Positions 30,080-40,250 are shown, counted from the stretch's first letter. The stretch: DNA of 64,000 bases from Phycisphaerae bacterium (GCA_012744475.1 JAAYBV010000067.1:124001-188000); one strand, 5' to 3'. Notes: generated by a model from the letters alone, not told the origin. Made by a program: numbers and translations.

Positions 30080-31060
30080 CTACGCGATGAGGCGCTGCTC
30101 GCGCAGCCAACGGATCGTTTCTCTTACACCACTCTCCAGCGTGTAAGGCAAAGGGCCACAGAGCTTGTTTGTTGCAGCCATGGATACCCCGATAGTTGTA
30201 TCGGCCCTCATGTTTCCCAGCCGAAAGGACGTCATCGGTAGATTTCTGCAGCCGAGCTTCCGTAGACAGTCTCCGCCCCAGGCGGCGACTCTCATGATAC
30301 TATCGGGAATCGTTCGGGCAGGTCTGCCATGAAGCTGTACGGCAATCGAGTTCGCCCAGTCCCTTATCGTGCATGGTTCATAATCGGAGAGATAGAAGGG
30401 CTTCCCATGCACAGCCTCGCGCGGGGCTTCGAGCAGTCTCATGATCTGGAAGACTGTGTTGCCGACGTAGCCGTAGCTCTTCGGAGGATTCGCCCTGCCC
30501 GGATGGAAGTAGCGACCCTTCGCAACTGTCAAAAAGAAGGGCTTATACGGAATGCCGAACCACGGACCCCAAATGGACGTGGCCCGGCCGATGAGCCATT
30601 CGCATTTGAGTTTCCTGCTGCTTCGAATGATCTTCTCGCCATCCGCCTTGCTTTGACCGTACACGGTGTCGGGATTGTAGTCTTCCCAGGAACGAGGCTG
30701 GTAGCCCGTCCGGCAGACAAGCTTGGAGGACATGAACAGACAGCGTTCTACCGACTCGCATCCGGTAAGCCCGTCGATCAGGCACTGGACTCCAAGGAAA
30801 TTCACGTCATAGTCATTGAGAGAGGTTCCGTTGAAATCGGTCTTCGCCGCAAGATGGACAACATGTGTTGGAGCGAACTCCTTGAAGACTCGCGCCAGTG
30901 CCTTGGCCTCGCGCACATCAACAGACTCAAACACCGATGAATGCGCGGTGTTCTGCGGCTCCTTTATATCGATGCTCAGGACCACCATACCTTTGCCGAG
31001 CAAATGGCCGACAAGATTGGTGCCGATGAAGCCGGAGCCGCCGGTGACTAAGATTCGCAC
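30080..31060 (-). CDS. NAD-dependent epimerase/dehydratase (extended SDR)
   Basis: MRILVTGGSGFIGTNLVGHLLGKGMVVLSIDI...VYGQSK. Confidence 0.92.
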   Translation of the reverse strand: MRILVTGGSGFIGTNLVGHLLGKGMVVLSIDIKEPQNTAHSSVFESVDVREAKALARVFKEFAPTHVVHLAAKTDFNGTSLNDYDVNFLGVQCLIDGLTGCESVERCLFMSSKLVCRTGYQPRSWEDYNPDTVYGQSKADGEKIIRSSRKLKCEWLIGRATSIWGPWFGIPYKPFFLTVAKGRYFHPGRANPPKSYGYVGNTVFQIMRLLEAPREAVHGKPFYLSDYEPCTIRDWANSIAVQLHGRPARTIPDSIMRVAAWGGDCLRKLGCRNLPMTSFRLGNMRADTTIGVSMAATNKLCGPLPYTLESGVRETIRWLREQRLIA

Positions 31061-32196
31061 AAGAGATTCTCCTGCATATCACTTGGACGAACTCGGATCA
31101 TACTCTCAAATATCTCCCTGTAAGACTGCGCCATGATTTCGGGCCCCAGCCTCTCTCTCACGATCTCAGTCGCGATACGTGACTCACAGGGGTCGGCTGC
31201 TAGCCCCCGTTCTAATGCCCGCGCCAGACCCACCGCATCCTGTGTAGGGAACAGCACGACACCTGGGACCAATGAAGCAAGTTCCCTGTGTGCGCCTATG
31301 TCGCTCACAACACAAGGCAACCCACATGCCAAAGCCTCAATGACAGACAACGGGAGGCCCTCAAGCCACGATGCAGATACGTAGATATCTGCGGCTCGCA
31401 AGTACTTCTCCGCTTGCTTCGAGAACCCCACGAAGGTTATCCGTGGCGCGTTACCAGCGAGTTCCTCGCAGTAGCGCTTCGCAGGACCATCGCCGACTAT
31501 TACGAGGAACGCCTTGTCATGAAATCGACTCCGAAGAAAGCCCGCAATCACGGTAGCGACGTCCTTGCATTTGTCGACTCGCCCCATGAAGACAATGATG
31601 CTGCAATGCGCTGGGAGGCCCAGCTCCGCACGTAGGATTCGCTTCTCCTCTGGATCAGCCGGGCGGTACACGCCATAGTCTACGCAATTCCTGATTACGG
31701 CGATCTTCTCTTGGAGACGCTTGGGAGCAGACTGCTTCACAGTCTCCGAGCACACCACTATGTAATCCATGCGGCTCAGCGCGCGGCAGTGCAAGTACTC
31801 CATGATCCTGCCAAGCACGGGGCCGTGCCACGCGACATGCAAGCTATGGAACAACTCGTGGCGCGTGCACACTCGCATGATGCGGCAGGCGACCATCGAA
31901 GAGAGAACATCAGCCCTAAAGCCAGACGAGTGAATTACGTCGTATTGCGTGGCGTCCAAGTAGCTACGGAGGCGTGATGCCGCGAAGAAAAGCCCTTTGC
32001 CGCGGTTCATCGCAAGCGAATGGCACGCAACTCCTTGTTCGACGAACTCATTCCACAGGGACTCGGGGGGCTCAGGCGATAAAGTTAAGATCTCTGGTTC
32101 AAACGCTGTCCGATCCAGCCGTCCCAACAGAGTGCGAAGATGAATCGTAGGGCCTTCATTCGCAAGCGTTGAACACACATAGAGAATCCGTCGCAT
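31048..32196 (-). CDS. Glycosyltransferase family 4
   Basis: MRRILYVCSTLANEGPTIHLRTLLGRL...VFMGRVDKCKDVATVI...SWLEGLPLSVIEALACGLPCVVSDIGAHREL. Confidence 0.93.
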   Translation of the reverse strand: MRRILYVCSTLANEGPTIHLRTLLGRLDRTAFEPEILTLSPEPPESLWNEFVEQGVACHSLAMNRGKGLFFAASRLRSYLDATQYDVIHSSGFRADVLSSMVACRIMRVCTRHELFHSLHVAWHGPVLGRIMEYLHCRALSRMDYIVVCSETVKQSAPKRLQEKIAVIRNCVDYGVYRPADPEEKRILRAELGLPAHCSIIVFMGRVDKCKDVATVIAGFLRSRFHDKAFLVIVGDGPAKRYCEELAGNAPRITFVGFSKQAEKYLRAADIYVSASWLEGLPLSVIEALACGLPCVVSDIGAHRELASLVPGVVLFPTQDAVGLARALERGLAADPCESRIATEIVRERLGPEIMAQSYREIFESMIRVRPSDMQENLLCES

Positions 32197-32201
32197 AGGC
32201 G

Positions 32202-33323
32202 TCACTCCTCGTGTGCCAGCGCAACGGCTTCAATAAATGGCAATGCGTTGTTAGTCATTATGTTGTACCAGGAGTGGTCAGATACAGAGGATAGTATCTT
32301 TCCCGAATCGTACAGCCGTAACCTTTGCGCCAGCACACGCAATCCACTGCAGAATGCGTCTGGAGTGTCATCGATCAACACACCATTGTCATCACTGACT
32401 ATCACCGCGTTCTGCTTGGTCGCCGTGGCAATAACAGGCATACCCGCAAAGAAGTATTCATAGGTCTTCGTTGGCGGCTGACAATCATAGTATGGAGTCA
32501 TGGGTACATACGAGACGCCAACATTGCAGCATTCATAGTAGCTTGTGAGTCGTTCTCGCGGTACGTAACCAGGCAGTGCGATCCTATCGGTTAGGCCGAG
32601 TTCATGTACAAGCATTTGCAGTCGATGTCTTTCACCGTCTTCTGAATCTCCGACGAGGGTGAAATGCGCATCGGTCGAGGCCCCCTCTTCGCGGCAATAG
32701 ATAGCGAATCCCTTTATGGCTTCGGACAACCGACGATTCAGAAATGTTCCCACATACAGCAAACGCAGGCATGACATATCCCGAGTGAGGATGGGAATCG
32801 GATTAGCTCCTAGGGGACAGATATGTGTTCTCTCTCGGGGCAGACGGAGATAACGACGCATAGCGTCGCAGAGGACGCTGATTCTCCCAAACGCCCTTGC
32901 CTCAGCAGAAATCAGGAGATTGCGCACACCACGTCTCATCCAACTGCCTGAAACTGCGCCCGATCGAATGTCCAGAATGAAGCGTCTCCGTGCGTTTACA
33001 CACCGCAGGAGAGAACACATGGGGAAATAGTACAGGTAGACTATGTCATAGTCCTCCCGACAGGCACGAGCACACGCGTCAAGCCACTTCCAGATTCGAC
33101 ACAGGACGTGCGAGGAGCGATCGACCACGCTATGCCTCACTGCATGAGGCACGGTGTCACTCGCCCCGTCCATCGGGCCACGACCAAGTGAGATAACCGT
33201 CACGGCGTGCCTGCACCCTACGTGTTTGACCAGTTCAACTGCATCTGTTATGAAGCCAAATGGGCTGCAGCAGACAACTAGAATGTTGAGTGGCTGCTGT
33301 GTGTATGAATCGTGTGGATGCAT
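32202..33323 (-). CDS. Glycosyltransferase (GT4-like)
   Basis: ILVVCCSPFGFITDAVELVKHVGCRHAVTVISLG...RLLYVGTFLNRRLSEAIKGFA...PTKTYEYFFAGMPVIATAT. Confidence 0.85.
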   Translation of the reverse strand: MHPHDSYTQQPLNILVVCCSPFGFITDAVELVKHVGCRHAVTVISLGRGPMDGASDTVPHAVRHSVVDRSSHVLCRIWKWLDACARACREDYDIVYLYYFPMCSLLRCVNARRRFILDIRSGAVSGSWMRRGVRNLLISAEARAFGRISVLCDAMRRYLRLPRERTHICPLGANPIPILTRDMSCLRLLYVGTFLNRRLSEAIKGFAIYCREEGASTDAHFTLVGDSEDGERHRLQMLVHELGLTDRIALPGYVPRERLTSYYECCNVGVSYVPMTPYYDCQPPTKTYEYFFAGMPVIATATKQNAVIVSDDNGVLIDDTPDAFCSGLRVLAQRLRLYDSGKILSSVSDHSWYNIMTNNALPFIEAVALAHEE

Positions 33324-33325
33324 TG

Positions 33326-34825
33326 TTAAGATCCGCCTGCCAACGTAATCATCTGCCTCCGTCTATAGTGCCAATGTTGCCGCACCGGCACAGACATAGG
33401 CTCTCGACGAGATACTGACCCGGTTAACAGCCCGGCATAAGCCAGCAATGTAAGCGTTACCGGGTTGGCAGTCACGACTATGCCACTGTAGAAGAAGTAC
33501 ATATAGAACGTAAGAATGAACCCCAAGAGCACCCCAAAGTGGATTGCCCTCCATCGGCATGGCAGTGTCTCTATGCTCACCGCGCGCATCATATCCCGCA
33601 CCACGGCTCCGTAAGCGGCCAGGAACAGAACCATGCCGGGGACGCCTATGGAGACTACGTCCATAGACCATCCAGTAATCCCATACGCAATATGCAACGT
33701 AGAAAAGCCATATCCACCCCCCTCCTGCTCCCCTCTACTCTCACTAAACGCATTCGGCCCAAAGCCGAAGAGAATGCGCCAGATATCTGCCGATGATAAA
33801 AAACGCAATATCTTAATGCTTGTACTGGTGCGGCCCATTGTCCGCCCGTCGGACAACTCACCCCGTTCATACTCACTCGCAAATCGAAGGGCGTCCGTGA
33901 ATCTCTCAACCACTGAGGCGTGCGGATTCCCGGACGACAACCCATAGCTGCGATCCATTCCGTACAACCACAGTGGCAACGCGATAAGGGCACATATGGC
34001 CGCGTGCCTCAAGATGCGCCTGAGAGTATTGGCGCGCAGGTGCTCACTGCGCAGAAGATATATCAGCACACAGAGCAGGACGTGGCACGGAACAAGGAAG
34101 TAGATGGCACGTTTCCCGCTTGCATAACCCACAATGGTGAATGACAGGGCGATGAGCATGACCCACAGAGACTGCCGGATATAGAAATAGTAGCCCAACG
34201 CACCCCCAATGGCAAATAACGGAAACAATGTCGCCAACTCCCCACCGGAGACAGTCATTGTCCCTACGCGCCATTCGACCCTTCCAAATAAGGCGGCATG
34301 AAGCACAGACGCGCCGATCTGCATTAGAAATAGGGACACGACAAAGCCATTTATCATCTTCAGTTCACGTCCCTGCCACCCGGGTATCCGAAACACATGG
34401 TACAGTGCAAACCCATAGAACGTATAACGCGCATATTTGAATCCATCGATAGGGCTGCTCTCTGGAGAGCACATGCCTGCGAATAGGGACCAGAAAACAT
34501 AAGCCAGGGCCATACAAAATGCAACGGGAGGTCTATGCCGCCGCCACAGTCCAGCTATCACAAGTACTATCACAGCCTCGACAGCGAACCGCACAAGCAT
34601 AGACTCGTGCTCACCACTGCTGGCGGGACTACTGCCAAACACGTGTTCGGATACGCTTCCTCGCAAGAACAGCGTAAGAAAAAGGAGAACCAGAAGCGGC
34701 ACTCGCAGAGAATATTCTATCTTGCGCAAACGACTGGTAGGTCCTGTACCGCCGACGAAGCGTGGAGATCCGAATCTCCGCGCCCGTCCGTAGGAGTTCC
34801 CCTCTGTACGAGAATAGCTGATCAC
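33326..34825 (-). CDS. Polytopic membrane protein, O-antigen polymerase/ligase-like
   Basis: Multiple hydrophobic helices, large loop before C-terminal helices, located among glycosyltransferases. Confidence 0.7.
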   Translation of the reverse strand: MISYSRTEGNSYGRARRFGSPRFVGGTGPTSRLRKIEYSLRVPLLVLLFLTLFLRGSVSEHVFGSSPASSGEHESMLVRFAVEAVIVLVIAGLWRRHRPPVAFCMALAYVFWSLFAGMCSPESSPIDGFKYARYTFYGFALYHVFRIPGWQGRELKMINGFVVSLFLMQIGASVLHAALFGRVEWRVGTMTVSGGELATLFPLFAIGGALGYYFYIRQSLWVMLIALSFTIVGYASGKRAIYFLVPCHVLLCVLIYLLRSEHLRANTLRRILRHAAICALIALPLWLYGMDRSYGLSSGNPHASVVERFTDALRFASEYERGELSDGRTMGRTSTSIKILRFLSSADIWRILFGFGPNAFSESRGEQEGGGYGFSTLHIAYGITGWSMDVVSIGVPGMVLFLAAYGAVVRDMMRAVSIETLPCRWRAIHFGVLLGFILTFYMYFFYSGIVVTANPVTLTLLAYAGLLTGSVSRREPMSVPVRQHWHYRRRQMITLAGGS

Positions 34826-34839
34826 TGCGATGCCCCTTG

Positions 34840-35952
34840 CTACAGTGATAATGCCGCACTCCGGAACAACTCTGTCATCGCAGAAAGGTTAGCTAACGAG
34901 TGGTTCTCAAAAGCATACTTGCGTGCGGCCTCACCCATGGCATCCCGCAGCTGGGGGTCCTGAATTAGACGCCGTGTATCCATGCACAATCTGTCAAATG
35001 TGTGTGAGTGATATCCTAGGCCATACCGCGCGATGACGTCGTCGGGATCTACGTTCAGGCTAACCACGGGTACCCCACGCATCCAGGCTTGAATGAAGGT
35101 ATTTGAGAAACCCTCGTATTGGCTCGTACTGACAAGGATGTGGCTCTTCGCAAGGAGTGCGTTGACATCCGCCATACGCAATTCACCGCGATAATCAATC
35201 TGCGACGCGCGCGCAAGCATCTTTTCAACCGAGCGTTGGTAAATGCGGCCGCCAGCACGCCCGGCCATAATGAACGAGGCTTCCACGTGTTGGCACAATC
35301 TCGCTGCCAGTCGAATGAACACCTTGGGTTGCTTAGACGGCTTAATATTCGCAATCCAGAGCACCTTCACAGGCGAGCGCGCTCTTTGGATGTGCTCAGG
35401 TGGATAGGGATGCCAATTTGGAACAATGGCATCGCAGGATCGCTTGAAGTTCTGGCCCAGAAGCTTGTCCTGATAGTGAGCCTGTCCAACAATCACGGAA
35501 CTGTGGCAAATACCATAATGGAGCCATCGTCGTTCAACCAGGGTCTGAGGACTCCGCCACCATCGTATGATGCAAACCTTTTCGACATCGGGACTGCTAG
35601 CGATATGCCACACCATCTTGCACTTGTGTGACCTGCAGTATTCGGCCGCTATGCCCGTCCAAGCACATCCGTGTGTTTGGTATACGATATCGGGGCAAAT
35701 ACCATCTAAAGCCTTGATAACGCGTTGCCTGTACATGAGGGTATTTGTGCCTAGCCGCTCTGGCCATCTCATCCTCGCAATGGGAACCAAGTGTATTTCA
35801 GAGTCAGATTCAAAGGGGGCATGATTATCTATGAATATGTAATGTACGTCATGGCCAGATTCCTGCAGGTGTTTGGCAAGGAGATACGCACGATACTCCG
35901 CCCCGCCTACACGCTGCTCATAGTAGTTTGGTATCAAGAACGCGACTCTCAT
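34840..35952 (-). CDS. Glycosyltransferase family 4
   Basis: MRVAFLIPNYYEQRVGGAEYRAYLLAKHLQESGHDVHYIF...VLWIANIKPSKQPKVFIRLAARL...SQYEGFSNTFIQAWMRGVPVVSL. Confidence 0.92.
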   Translation of the reverse strand: MRVAFLIPNYYEQRVGGAEYRAYLLAKHLQESGHDVHYIFIDNHAPFESDSEIHLVPIARMRWPERLGTNTLMYRQRVIKALDGICPDIVYQTHGCAWTGIAAEYCRSHKCKMVWHIASSPDVEKVCIIRWWRSPQTLVERRWLHYGICHSSVIVGQAHYQDKLLGQNFKRSCDAIVPNWHPYPPEHIQRARSPVKVLWIANIKPSKQPKVFIRLAARLCQHVEASFIMAGRAGGRIYQRSVEKMLARASQIDYRGELRMADVNALLAKSHILVSTSQYEGFSNTFIQAWMRGVPVVSLNVDPDDVIARYGLGYHSHTFDRLCMDTRRLIQDPQLRDAMGEAARKYAFENHSLANLSAMTELFRSAALSL

Positions 35953-37013
35953 ATGCCCTCCGCTGAACGCACTGCAATCTGTGCAAGCATGTCTTCCAGT
36001 ATCGCGTCCTGCGGCCACATCTTACCATCGTGCCACTTGAGATTTCCGTCCCAATGGCCGGGGCACTTCGCGACTTGTCCGTTGGCGGGAAATGCATAAC
36101 TCATTTCGATCAGGTGGGGCCCTCGCGACTCGTCTCTGATGAAGTCGTATGCGGTGCTCTGGAGGTTCAGACGGCGGCTAACTTCATAAGCGAGCCTGAT
36201 GAACTCAGTGTCAATCTTCTTGCGGTCGAGTATTGTAGAGCCGCTGCCTGAGGCTCGAAAATCATTCCTTCGCACCTCCCGCTGAAAGGCGAAGGCACGA
36301 TTACCGATTACGACAACTCGCGTGTCGTGCTTGTTGCCGGGGATAAAATCCTGAAAATACACATAACCTCTTTCTCGGCCCATGCGCCTCTCGATGTCTC
36401 CTGGAATCACACATCGGAACAAGGCCCCTATCAAACCCCTCGCAGTGTGGTGGGTGCGACAGTGATGGAACGCAGAAATGCTATCTCGGAGCGAAGCGCG
36501 CCGGTTGATAGGACTGAACCCGGCACCGAATGCTTTCCGGATCAGGCGGGCTGCCTCAGATCGTGTCCTTACTAATAACACGTTGCTGGAGCCCGCCCCT
36601 CCCCGCAATTTGAAGACTTTCGGGTAATCGGTTGCTCCTGCCCACTCCATTGCCTCCTCTTCATCATAGAAGACGTAAGATGGCACTAGCGGAGCGCCAA
36701 TTGCCTCTAGGAGATACTTCTGTCCAACCTTGTCGTCAAAGTGCCAACAAGTGCGGCTGTTTGGGAATACGAGCTTACCAGCAGCCTCCAATGAGTAGGT
36801 CAGCTGTCTGGCAAACAGTCTCGCCCGACAGTCGTAATGATTCCAATGCCAGAGGAACGCAGCGCATGACCTGAGATGCTGGATAATATCGCTGTCGTAG
36901 CAATTCACCAGATCATACCGGATGCTATTCTCAGTGCAGTACTCAATCCATCGGTCGGAAAAGCTGCCGGGCCGGTGGTGAATGGCGAGTGTTGTGCATT
37001 TTGACCTCTTCAT
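35949..37013 (-). CDS. ATP-grasp domain protein (RimK-like)
   Basis: DKVGQKYLLEAIGAPLVPSYVFYDEEEAMEWAGATDYPKVFKLRGGAGSSNVLLV...YVYFQDFIPGNKHDTRVVVIGNRAFAFQREVR; 4-nt overlap with the next gene. Confidence 0.8.
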   Translation of the reverse strand: MKRSKCTTLAIHHRPGSFSDRWIEYCTENSIRYDLVNCYDSDIIQHLRSCAAFLWHWNHYDCRARLFARQLTYSLEAAGKLVFPNSRTCWHFDDKVGQKYLLEAIGAPLVPSYVFYDEEEAMEWAGATDYPKVFKLRGGAGSSNVLLVRTRSEAARLIRKAFGAGFSPINRRASLRDSISAFHHCRTHHTARGLIGALFRCVIPGDIERRMGRERGYVYFQDFIPGNKHDTRVVVIGNRAFAFQREVRRNDFRASGSGSTILDRKKIDTEFIRLAYEVSRRLNLQSTAYDFIRDESRGPHLIEMSYAFPANGQVAKCPGHWDGNLKWHDGKMWPQDAILEDMLAQIAVRSAEGI

Positions 37014-37120
37014 GTGTGCCACACGCAGAACTCTTTCGGGATATGTCATATGGGAGTGATTAATGGGGTGATGGAGCCCATCATATCTCTACGATTACAC
37101 TCAATGAAGGCGCCAGCGAG

Positions 37121-38584
37121 TCACCTTTGCCGGATGCCGCTTGCCTCAACAGGTTTCCTTTGCTGCAAGAGCAAACTACCAATCCATAGGATGAGGGCAC
37201 TGTTTAGAAGGAAACCTAGAGCGGAAAACACGGCAACCGTTGACAGCGCCGACCAATAGAGTCCACCAACAAGTAGTATGATCGTACGCGAGAACAGTAC
37301 GATACATTCATAGAGAAACAAATTTCTTTGCTGCCGGAGTATCCTGGCGAACAGGTTAGCTGGCACATTGCAGAATCCGGCATACATCCACAGTGTCAGC
37401 CACCGCGCAAACATCCCAGCCTCCCACCAGTCTTCTCCAAAACCCCACGAGAAGAGCTCCGGGGCCCAGATGAATACAACAATACTGGGCAACAAAGCCA
37501 CCGCCATTAGGCCACCAGTCGTCTTGATGAACAATTGAAGTAGACCGCCTCCCTGGTTATGTGTCTCGCTGGCTTTCTGAAAAAGCACCTGCCGGAGGGC
37601 AGTCAGAATGAAGTCCATTGGCACATGTATGAGCTTCATGCCAAAGGCATAAGCTCCGGCAACGGCAATGCCATGGAAGTGAGCCAGCATCAGCACTGGT
37701 AGTCCCTGCGAGACAGCGTTCATTGTATTCTGCGTTGCGCTATAGACAGGGAAGTCACGGTACACTCTCGCCTGGCTGGCTATCCGTCTCCAGTTCAAGG
37801 ATTCCTTCAGCAGGGCTTTGTCCGCACATAGGACCCTGCGAGCCAGGCTCATACTGGCGATCCCATTGGCAGCAACGGAACTGACGATCAGCCCGGGACT
37901 GCCTTGATTCAGAATGCCAAACACAATTTTCAGCATGTTGGAGGAGCCAGCTCCAAGGATTTGTGAAGATGCAGTCGTCGTGAATGCCTTTCTCCTGACA
38001 CACCAAGCCTGGAACGACCGATTGATCCCCGCCACAAAGATGCCCAGCGGAAGGAACCAAAGCAGCCATGCCGACTGGGGCGCTTTCAACAGCCCGAGTA
38101 GCCAATCCGAGCGCAGATACGCCACCAGCAAAGCTACCAAGGTGACAATACAAACAGATAGAAGGGAGGCCCCAAATACGTTCGCGGCATCTTCCTCGTT
38201 TCGAGGCAGCATGAGGGCTTGCGAGTACTGCAGCGTCGCGAATGCGGCCACAACCAACAGGATGGAATTGAAGGAACCCAACACGCCGAAATCGGAGGGG
38301 GTGAACAGACGGCTGATCACTGGCGCGATGGCAACGCCAACTGCCTGGGCGACAACCGTGCCCCCCAGAACGACAGACATGTTCCGGAAGAACTGGCTGC
38401 GGCCAAAATACCGGATGAGTGCCGAACCCCGCAGTCTTGGCCAAAGCCCGCATTCGGAGGTTTCGGGGAGGTCCACTGCCTCAAGTGAACTCACTTGTTC
38501 CGCGTCAGCGGTCAGGAGGGCAGCCTCGTCTGGAATGCTGTGAGCGAACCGCGCTTTCGTCTTCTCAGGTCGGGTCCCGAACAT
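37121..38584 (-). CDS. Oligosaccharide flippase / polysaccharide biosynthesis protein (Wzx-like)
   Basis: MSVVLGGTVVAQAVGVAIAPVISRLFTPSDFGVLGSFNSILLVVAAFATLQYSQALMLPRNEEDAANV; multiple TM helices. Confidence 0.9.
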   Translation of the reverse strand: MFGTRPEKTKARFAHSIPDEAALLTADAEQVSSLEAVDLPETSECGLWPRLRGSALIRYFGRSQFFRNMSVVLGGTVVAQAVGVAIAPVISRLFTPSDFGVLGSFNSILLVVAAFATLQYSQALMLPRNEEDAANVFGASLLSVCIVTLVALLVAYLRSDWLLGLLKAPQSAWLLWFLPLGIFVAGINRSFQAWCVRRKAFTTTASSQILGAGSSNMLKIVFGILNQGSPGLIVSSVAANGIASMSLARRVLCADKALLKESLNWRRIASQARVYRDFPVYSATQNTMNAVSQGLPVLMLAHFHGIAVAGAYAFGMKLIHVPMDFILTALRQVLFQKASETHNQGGGLLQLFIKTTGGLMAVALLPSIVVFIWAPELFSWGFGEDWWEAGMFARWLTLWMYAGFCNVPANLFARILRQQRNLFLYECIVLFSRTIILLVGGLYWSALSTVAVFSALGFLLNSALILWIGSLLLQQRKPVEASGIRQR

Positions 38585-38672
38585 GAAAGGAATTTCTTCA
38601 ACCTTGCACTGCTTTTTCCTTACCGGGTTTGGGTTATCGGGCAGTCCGAAAGTGGAGCTTTCGAGTGCGAAG

Positions 38673-39050
38673 GGCAGAATGATTGATTATTGACGATTGA
38701 TGAATGGAAGTTCGCGGTTGGCAGTTATCGGTTCTCAGTTCGCGGTTGGCAGTTATCGGCTGTCAGTTGGCGGCAGTAGCTTTTGCGGCCTGCGGCCGGG
38801 CGAATTGACTATTGATGAATGGAAGTTCGCGGTTCTCAGTTCTCAGTTTCAAGTTCGACGCTTCACGCTTCACGGGCGACGGGCGACGGCGTTAAAGAGG
38901 CCCGGCGGGCCGGCTCTGACGGGGCCGGCCCGGGGGCGACTGGTTACTGACAACCGTCAACTGTTCCCTGTGATCTGACCGCTGTCAACTGTTCCCTGAC
39001 AAGTGCTCCCTTCGCACTTTTAGCTTCCCACTTGTCAGTTCTCACTGCGT
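38673..39050. repeat. Composite heptamer array between flippase and FN3 gene
   Basis: tgattgattattgacgattgatga; (ggcagtt/ctcagtt)n; cttcacgcttcacg; core gcggcctgcggccg at 38785-38798. Confidence 0.85.
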
Positions 39051-39052
39051 TC

Positions 39053-39661
39053 TTACAGCACGACGACCACCGTATTGCTCGGCTCTCCTTCGCCAGCCTT
39101 GTTGACGCTGATGACGCGGTACTCGAACTCCTTGCCGCGAGGCTGGTCGATCAGCGTGACGGTGGTCTCGACGGCGGTGGCGACGTCGAGCCAGGGCCCG
39201 GCGGGCCGTTCGCGCCGCATGATGCGATAGGCGCTGGGCTTGCCGCCGTCGACCGGGGCCTTCCAGGCCAGCTCGACCGTCGCTTCCTCCTGCCGCACGG
39301 CTGCCAGCAGTCGGGCCTGGCCCGGCGGGGCCAGCGGCGTGGGCGCTTTGCGCGGCGACCAGCCGATGAGCTGCAACTGCTCGCTGTCGGCGCCGACCGT
39401 CGTCTCGGCGTAGCGGATGTTCTTCTTCATGAGCCCGACGAGCTGGCCGAGGATCATGTCCTTGGTCGACGTCGCCTCCTGGGCCGCCGTCTGCTTGGTC
39501 AGAAGGCTGGCCCGGGCCTGGGCATAGGCGTCGCGCACGTTCGTGACGTACTCGACTGTCACCGGCGGCGCGGGGAAGACGTCCTCGTGCTCGGTCAGTC
39601 CGGTGATCATCTCATCGGCCAGTGTGGCCACATCCGATTCCGTGGTGGGGAATCTTGCCAT
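39053..39661 (-). CDS. Fibronectin type III domain protein
   Basis: C-terminal PGQARLLAAVRQEEATVELAWKAPVDGGKPSAYRIMRRERPAGPW...FEYRVISVNKAGEGEPSNTVVVVL; SD aaggagac. Confidence 0.8.
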   Translation of the reverse strand: MARFPTTESDVATLADEMITGLTEHEDVFPAPPVTVEYVTNVRDAYAQARASLLTKQTAAQEATSTKDMILGQLVGLMKKNIRYAETTVGADSEQLQLIGWSPRKAPTPLAPPGQARLLAAVRQEEATVELAWKAPVDGGKPSAYRIMRRERPAGPWLDVATAVETTVTLIDQPRGKEFEYRVISVNKAGEGEPSNTVVVVL

Positions 39662-39870
39662 ATACAGTCTCCTTGCTCAGGCCGCCGGCGAAGGGCCGAC
39701 GGCGGTTGCCTGCGCAACGCGGCACATCCATGCCTGGCGCTGCGCGCATTGGACCATGGGCAAGCGCTCGCTCAAACTGGGCCCGCACGTCTCATGGCGC
39801 CATCTATCGGCCGGGCAAGGGGGAGACTTCAGCAGAAAGGGAAAAAATGTCACGGGGCGATTCGCTATTG

Positions 39871-40250
39871 ATTGTTGATGAATGGCGGTTGGCAGTTTTC
39901 AGTTGGCAGTTGGCAGTTGTCAGTTACCCGTTGGCAGTTGTCAGTTGACGGCTTCACGCGTCACGGCCTCCAGCCTCCAGCCAAGTTTCAAGCGATGAGT
40001 CTGAAGTTTCACGCTTCTACGCATCCACGCTTCTACGTGTGCGGCCTGCGGCCGGGTGTTAAGTGACAAGTTCTGAGTTTCAAGTCTGAAGTGACAAGTT
40101 TGAAGTTCTACGCTTCACGTTTCACGAGATACGAGATACGAGATACGAGCAAAGCCTGTCCCTTCGGCGAGGCTCAGGGCAAGCTCCGAGCGAAGTCGAG
40201 GGAAGCGACGAGACGCGAGCGACGAGACACGAGTCACGAATCACGGTCTA
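39871..40250. repeat. Composite heptamer array downstream of the ASN-heptad ORF
   Basis: (ggcagtt/gtcagtt)n, cttcacg, cttctacgcatccacgcttctacg, gcggcctgcggccg at 40041-40054, acgagatacgagatacgag. Confidence 0.85.
40155..40203. repeat. REP-like imperfect palindrome
   Basis: ctgtcccttcggcgaggctcagggcaagctccgagcgaagtcgaggga. Confidence 0.6.
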
